44,606 bases of DNA from assembly GCA_028293745.1 (NCBI GenBank), contig JAQGOF010000100.1, forward strand, positions 1 to 44,606, in the 5' to 3' direction. The position numbers were made by a program, and so were the translations under genes. Under the pieces are notes generated by a model. The model ran no database searches, was not told where the DNA came from, and saw nothing but the letters and a program-made list of their open reading frames with translations. Below are positions 41,233-44,606 of this stretch, piece after piece (the first letter of the stretch is position 1; each line of letters opens with the position of its first letter). The DNA is from Gammaproteobacteria bacterium (GTDB taxonomy: Bacteria > Pseudomonadota > Gammaproteobacteria > Steroidobacterales > Steroidobacteraceae).

Positions 41233-42629
41233 ATGTCGACGTAAGTAGTCCACCGGTTCCCGTCGGTCACGTCGTCAAGGGCGAGTATGTTCAAGGCGGT
41301 GCGCGGGTCTATGGTCAGGGGAACAACCGGTTCGCGACTCCGGAGCTGAAGCTCAATGAGCTGGTCTGGAAGCGCTCAGAACCGGGCCCAGCGTTCGAGA
41401 CACCGCTCAGTGAGATCATCGACGTTCTGTCCGAGACTGCGAGGTGGCTCCGGGACGACTCCGACGGAATGGTCGCCGCCGCGTTGGAGTTGGCGGCAAG
41501 GACCAGTCCGTTGCCCTACGCGGTGCTGAAGCGCGCCTTCGCCCTTCTGCATACGCAGTTCGATCGCGCACAACTCGAGTACCAGGTCGAGCGCGAGTTG
41601 GGTGGCGCGGATATTCTCGACGGCTGGCGTGAGATGCCGACTCCGCCATCGGGCCGAAAGCATCGCGTACGCGCCTACCCGCCACGCATCATCCACATTA
41701 TCGCCGGCAACGCCCCGCTCGCCGCGGCATTGACGATTGCCTGGAGCGCTCTCACCAAGGGCGTGCACCTCCTCAAATTGCCATCGAATGATCTTCATAC
41801 CGCACCGATGATCCTGCGCGGCATATCGGCGGTCGCGCCCGGACATGCGCTAGCGCGCTCTTTCAGCGCTGCGTACTGGCGCGGCGGTGATGAGAAGGTC
41901 GAGAGCATGCTGTTCCGGCCGCAGTTCTTCGACAAACTTGCTGCCTGGGGGGGGGAGTCGACCCTGCGAACCGCGAAGCAGTATGTTGGTCCAGGCTTCG
42001 AATTGGTGGCGTTCGATCCGAAGACCTCCATCTCGATGATCGGCAAGGAAGCTTTCGCATCGGATGCGACGCTGGCGGATGCGGCCGATCGAGCCGCAAC
42101 CGATGCCACGTTGATCGAACAGCAGGCATGCTCCTCGAGCCGCTTCCAATTTGTCGAAGGGACGCTCGAGCAGGCCGACCGCTATTGCGCGCTGCTGCAC
42201 GAGAGGATGGGCGTCGAACGGCCCTTCTGCACCGCGGAGGGACGCTCGCTGCCGAGCAATCTGCGCGAAGAGATCGAGGGACTTCGCGGCATGGAGAGCT
42301 TCTACCGCGTGTGGGGCGACTATTCCGGATCGGGCGTGGTAATTCGCTCAGAGGACCCTGTTGAATTCTATCCCGATGGCCGCGTGGTCAACGTAGTCGT
42401 AGTTCCAACACTCGCGGACGCGCTGCCGCATGTGAACCTGGCGACACAGACTGTGGGTGTATATCCGCCTGCTCGCAAGGAGCATCTGCGCAACGCTCTT
42501 GCTTGCGCGGGTGTTCAGCGCGTCGTGGATCTTGGCAATGCCGGCTCGGTGGAGCGGGGGTTGCCGCATGACGGTTTCTACCCGCTTCAGCGCTTCATGC
42601 GCTGGGTGAACGATGAGGGCGGCGAATAG
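41229..42629 (+). CDS. luxC: LuxC-type acyl-CoA/acyl-protein reductase
   Basis: This 466-residue protein of the LuxC family (PF05893) is distantly related to aldehyde dehydrogenases. It reduces an activated acyl group to an aldehyde with NADPH. The probable catalytic cysteine is C301 in EQQACSSSRF. The coenzyme-binding half is marked by HIIAGNAPLAAALTIAWSAL and the KLPSNDLHTAP segment. Length is normal for LuxC. The GTG at 41229 overlaps the LuxE stop. No luxA, luxB or luxD lies in the window, so this pair serves acid reduction outside light production, perhaps of the acid handled by the neighbouring oxygenase or dehydrogenase. Confidence 0.88.
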   Translation: MNVDVSSPPVPVGHVVKGEYVQGGARVYGQGNNRFATPELKLNELVWKRSEPGPAFETPLSEIIDVLSETARWLRDDSDGMVAAALELAARTSPLPYAVLKRAFALLHTQFDRAQLEYQVERELGGADILDGWREMPTPPSGRKHRVRAYPPRIIHIIAGNAPLAAALTIAWSALTKGVHLLKLPSNDLHTAPMILRGISAVAPGHALARSFSAAYWRGGDEKVESMLFRPQFFDKLAAWGGESTLRTAKQYVGPGFELVAFDPKTSISMIGKEAFASDATLADAADRAATDATLIEQQACSSSRFQFVEGTLEQADRYCALLHERMGVERPFCTAEGRSLPSNLREEIEGLRGMESFYRVWGDYSGSGVVIRSEDPVEFYPDGRVVNVVVVPTLADALPHVNLATQTVGVYPPARKEHLRNALACAGVQRVVDLGNAGSVERGLPHDGFYPLQRFMRWVNDEGGE

Positions 42630-42730
42630 AAGCCGCCGGCTTAGGTCGAGCGTCGCGAAGCGCGCGACGTCCAACACGATTGGTGGGGTCGGCCTCGGAG
42701 AAAGGAAAAAGAATTGATCGGATACGAGTG

Positions 42731-42755
42731 CCGACGGCCTCGCACGCGCCGTCGG
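42731..42755. repeat. Hairpin in the leader of the fourth receptor
   Basis: CCGACGGC and GCCGTCGG form a perfect 8-base stem with a 9-base loop, 19 bases before the receptor ATG and about 100 bases after the LuxC stop. No T-tract follows. It may attenuate or end the luxEC transcript, or structure the receptor leader. Confidence 0.4.
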
Positions 42756-42774
42756 TAACAGAAGAGGGGTACTC

Positions 42775-44606
42775 ATGAAGATACGATACATCGTGATCGC
42801 CGCGTTGTTTTCGGGGGCCGCCATGGCCACCGATGGCGCGGATGCGCCGCCGCTGACGGCGGCCACCTCTGCGACTGCACTGGCTGAAGATTCGACCGAA
42901 AGCTCGTCCTCTGGCGCAGCAAAGCCGAGCGACGTCGCGGACATCGTCATCACATCGCAAAAGGGAGCGCGAGGCGAATTGGCACAGAAAGTCCCACTGG
43001 CAGTGACCGCGCTCAGCGCCGACGCGTTGCGCGCAGGACAGCTGAACGCAATCAAGGATGTCGGCCATGTCTCGCCAGGCGTTCAGCTCAATGAGGCGAG
43101 CTTTGCGGGGTTTGCCAACTTCTACATCCGTGGCATCGGTCTGGACGGCACAGTTCTCACTATCGAGCCTGCGGTGTCCGTTGTCGTTGACGGCATGGTG
43201 AACGAGTTACTCCTGGGTAGCATACTCGATACCTATGACATGCAGTCGGTCGAGGTGTTACGCGGCCCGCAAGGCATCCTGTTTGGCCGTAACGCGACTG
43301 CCGGGGCCGTAGTGTTCACGTCGCGGCGGCCGACCGACAAATTCGAGGCGGAAACCCACGTGACGGCGGCTACGCAGGGCCGCCTCGATGTGTCAGCATT
43401 GGTTTCCGGACCGCTGGTTGGCGATCTGGTGAAGGGCAAACTGTCGGTGTTTCACAGCCATACGAATGGCCAGTTCACGGATGACAACCGCGGTACTTTC
43501 GTACCGGCGCCGTACAACCCCAGTGGGGTCGACCCGAGCGCGCAATTTTACGAAGTGCGCTCCGACGTCTGGGCGATCCGTCCCACGATACTGTTCACAC
43601 CCACGTCTAACCTCGATATCAGCCTGATCAGCGAGTTTGTCCAGCAAAAGGGCACGGGTGGGGCAGGTGGCCGCGTCGTGGGCCGTGATGGCAGCTCCAC
43701 GGGTCCGTTCCCCGCCAACCTGCTCAACTTGTTTGGATACGTTCCACCCAGCGGCAAACGTCAGATCAATCTGGATGAAGAGGGCTTCTCCAATCTCGAC
43801 CAATATCGCAGCGTCGCCGAAATAAAGTGGGGTATCGGTCCCGGAGTGTTCACCTCGGTCAGCGGTCTGCGTGTGGTCAGGTATCAGGGCGCGTTCGACG
43901 GCGATGCCACTCCCTTCCCGCTGTTCGAGTTTCCCCGTGGGAATGGTACCAACAGCACACAGCGCAGCGAGGAATTGCGCTTTGCATCCGATTTCTCGGA
44001 TATGTTCAACTTTGTCGTCGGTGGTTACTACAGCAGCCTGTCGATCGACACGATCGAGTTGCGCAAGACCAGTTTCCTGACCAGCGGAACTGCAAACAAT
44101 ACACCGCGGTTTGTGCGCGGACGCTTCGACCAGGATGGCGATTCCAAGGCCGTATTCTACAACCTCGAGTATCGACCCATCGCGAAACTGCGCCTGTCCA
44201 CCGGCGGCCGCTATACCTCGGACCACAAGCGGATCACGATCGTGCCGTTGCAAACCTGCGGCTCGACGCTCGGATTCTTCAACTGCCCTGACGTGCCCTT
44301 CAACAAGAAGGCCAACTTCAGTGACTTTTCACCGAAGTTTACCGCCGAGCTGCAGGCGACTGCCGCCACGATGCTCTATGTAAGTCACACGAAAGGCTAC
44401 CGCAGCGGCGTCTTCAACGGGCGCGCCACCAACGAGGCGGCCATCGGACCGGCGCAACCCGAAACGGTGCAAACGTGGGAAGCGGGCCTGAAGACGACCT
44501 TCCTCGACGGCCGGGCCCGAGTCAACATTGCCGCTTACACGGAAAACTACAAGAACATTCAACGGACCATCTCGGTGAACGGAATTCAGACGCTCGGCAA
44601 CGCGGG
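42775..44606 (+). CDS. TonB-dependent outer-membrane receptor (fourth), 3'-truncated by the window edge
   Basis: I translated this frame directly; it stays open for 610 codons to the last base. It starts with a signal peptide (MKIRYIVIAALFSGAAMA) and a Ser/Ala linker, then ADIVITSQKGARGELAQKVP. The plug contains SVEVLRGPQGILFGRNATAG, and the visible barrel strands include RSGVFNGRATNEAAI. About 150-200 residues of the barrel are missing. AGAGGGG lies just before the ATG at 42775. It lies 145 bases downstream of the LuxC-type gene on the same strand and probably imports the substrate of that pair. Confidence 0.93.
   Translation, partial: MKIRYIVIAALFSGAAMATDGADAPPLTAATSATALAEDSTESSSSGAAKPSDVADIVITSQKGARGELAQKVPLAVTALSADALRAGQLNAIKDVGHVSPGVQLNEASFAGFANFYIRGIGLDGTVLTIEPAVSVVVDGMVNELLLGSILDTYDMQSVEVLRGPQGILFGRNATAGAVVFTSRRPTDKFEAETHVTAATQGRLDVSALVSGPLVGDLVKGKLSVFHSHTNGQFTDDNRGTFVPAPYNPSGVDPSAQFYEVRSDVWAIRPTILFTPTSNLDISLISEFVQQKGTGGAGGRVVGRDGSSTGPFPANLLNLFGYVPPSGKRQINLDEEGFSNLDQYRSVAEIKWGIGPGVFTSVSGLRVVRYQGAFDGDATPFPLFEFPRGNGTNSTQRSEELRFASDFSDMFNFVVGGYYSSLSIDTIELRKTSFLTSGTANNTPRFVRGRFDQDGDSKAVFYNLEYRPIAKLRLSTGGRYTSDHKRITIVPLQTCGSTLGFFNCPDVPFNKKANFSDFSPKFTAELQATAATMLYVSHTKGYRSGVFNGRATNEAAIGPAQPETVQTWEAGLKTTFLDGRARVNIAAYTENYKNIQRTISVNGIQTLGNA

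Noticed and set aside
40123..41253. 376-codon minus-strand frame opposite the LuxE-type gene
   Set aside because: Antisense shadow; the plus strand carries ANL motifs and couples to LuxC.
1..44606. CRISPR arrays, tRNA, rRNA or riboswitches
   Set aside because: Reading both strands, I saw no regularly spaced direct repeats, tRNA-like cloverleaf or recognised riboswitch core. A dedicated covariance-model search was not possible.

Overview
The window is about 44.6 kb of GC-rich DNA from a Gram-negative bacterium. It carries four TonB-dependent outer-membrane receptors, many CoA-dependent catabolic enzymes, a bacterial P450 system and a Rieske oxygenase. This profile resembles aerobic, TonB-rich degraders such as Sphingomonadales or Steroidobacterales/Nevskiales, but that placement is inference and no rRNA or other marker gene is present. 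Almost all of the DNA is catabolic, in compact operons with many 4-base ATGA/GTGA stop-start overlaps. No tRNA, rRNA, CRISPR array or intact insertion sequence was seen.

Block A (1-6068, + strand) is a translationally coupled operon: a 5'-truncated AMP-forming acyl-CoA synthetase, an SCP-x-type thiolase, a crotonase-fold protein, an amidohydrolase-like protein with degraded metal motifs, a DUF59 (MIP18/PaaD-like) protein and a class III CoA-transferase.

Block B (6052-24562) is the centre of interest. It encodes TonB receptor / thioesterase / acyl-CoA synthetase / small alpha-beta-barrel protein; Rieske oxygenase / second acyl-CoA synthetase; P450 / 6-oxocamphor-hydrolase homologue / 3Fe-4S-type ferredoxin / membrane protein; acyl-CoA dehydrogenase / TetR / ferredoxin reductase; and TonB receptor / SDR. 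Seven copies of one palindrome, AACAA-N4-TTGTT, lie in front of these operons, mostly just downstream of sigma70-like promoter boxes. I read this as the operator set of the TetR protein encoded in the block, so the block behaves as one local regulon. The hydrolase keeps the four catalytic residues of CamK (H122, H145, D154, E244) at identical numbering. The likely chemistry is P450 hydroxylation, SDR oxidation to a cyclic beta-diketone, retro-Claisen ring opening, CoA activation and beta-oxidation. A cyclic terpenoid or similar alicyclic ketone is the likeliest substrate class; the actual substrate is unknown.

Block C (24649-35542) is a LysR-headed minus-strand operon (flavin hydroxylase, one-domain VOC/extradiol-type dioxygenase, FAH-family hydrolase, tandem SnoaL-like protein, cyclase, second FAH-family hydrolase). 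Divergent from it are a TonB receptor and an MFS transporter. It looks like an aromatic ring hydroxylation and ring-cleavage pathway with its own uptake.

Block D (35645-44606) holds a coniferyl-aldehyde-dehydrogenase-like ALDH, about 1 kb of decayed gene fragments (AraC, ATPase-type regulator, SDR), a small unknown gene, a TauD-type dioxygenase, and a divergent LuxE/LuxC-type acid-reduction pair with no luciferase genes. It ends in a fourth TonB receptor cut by the window end.
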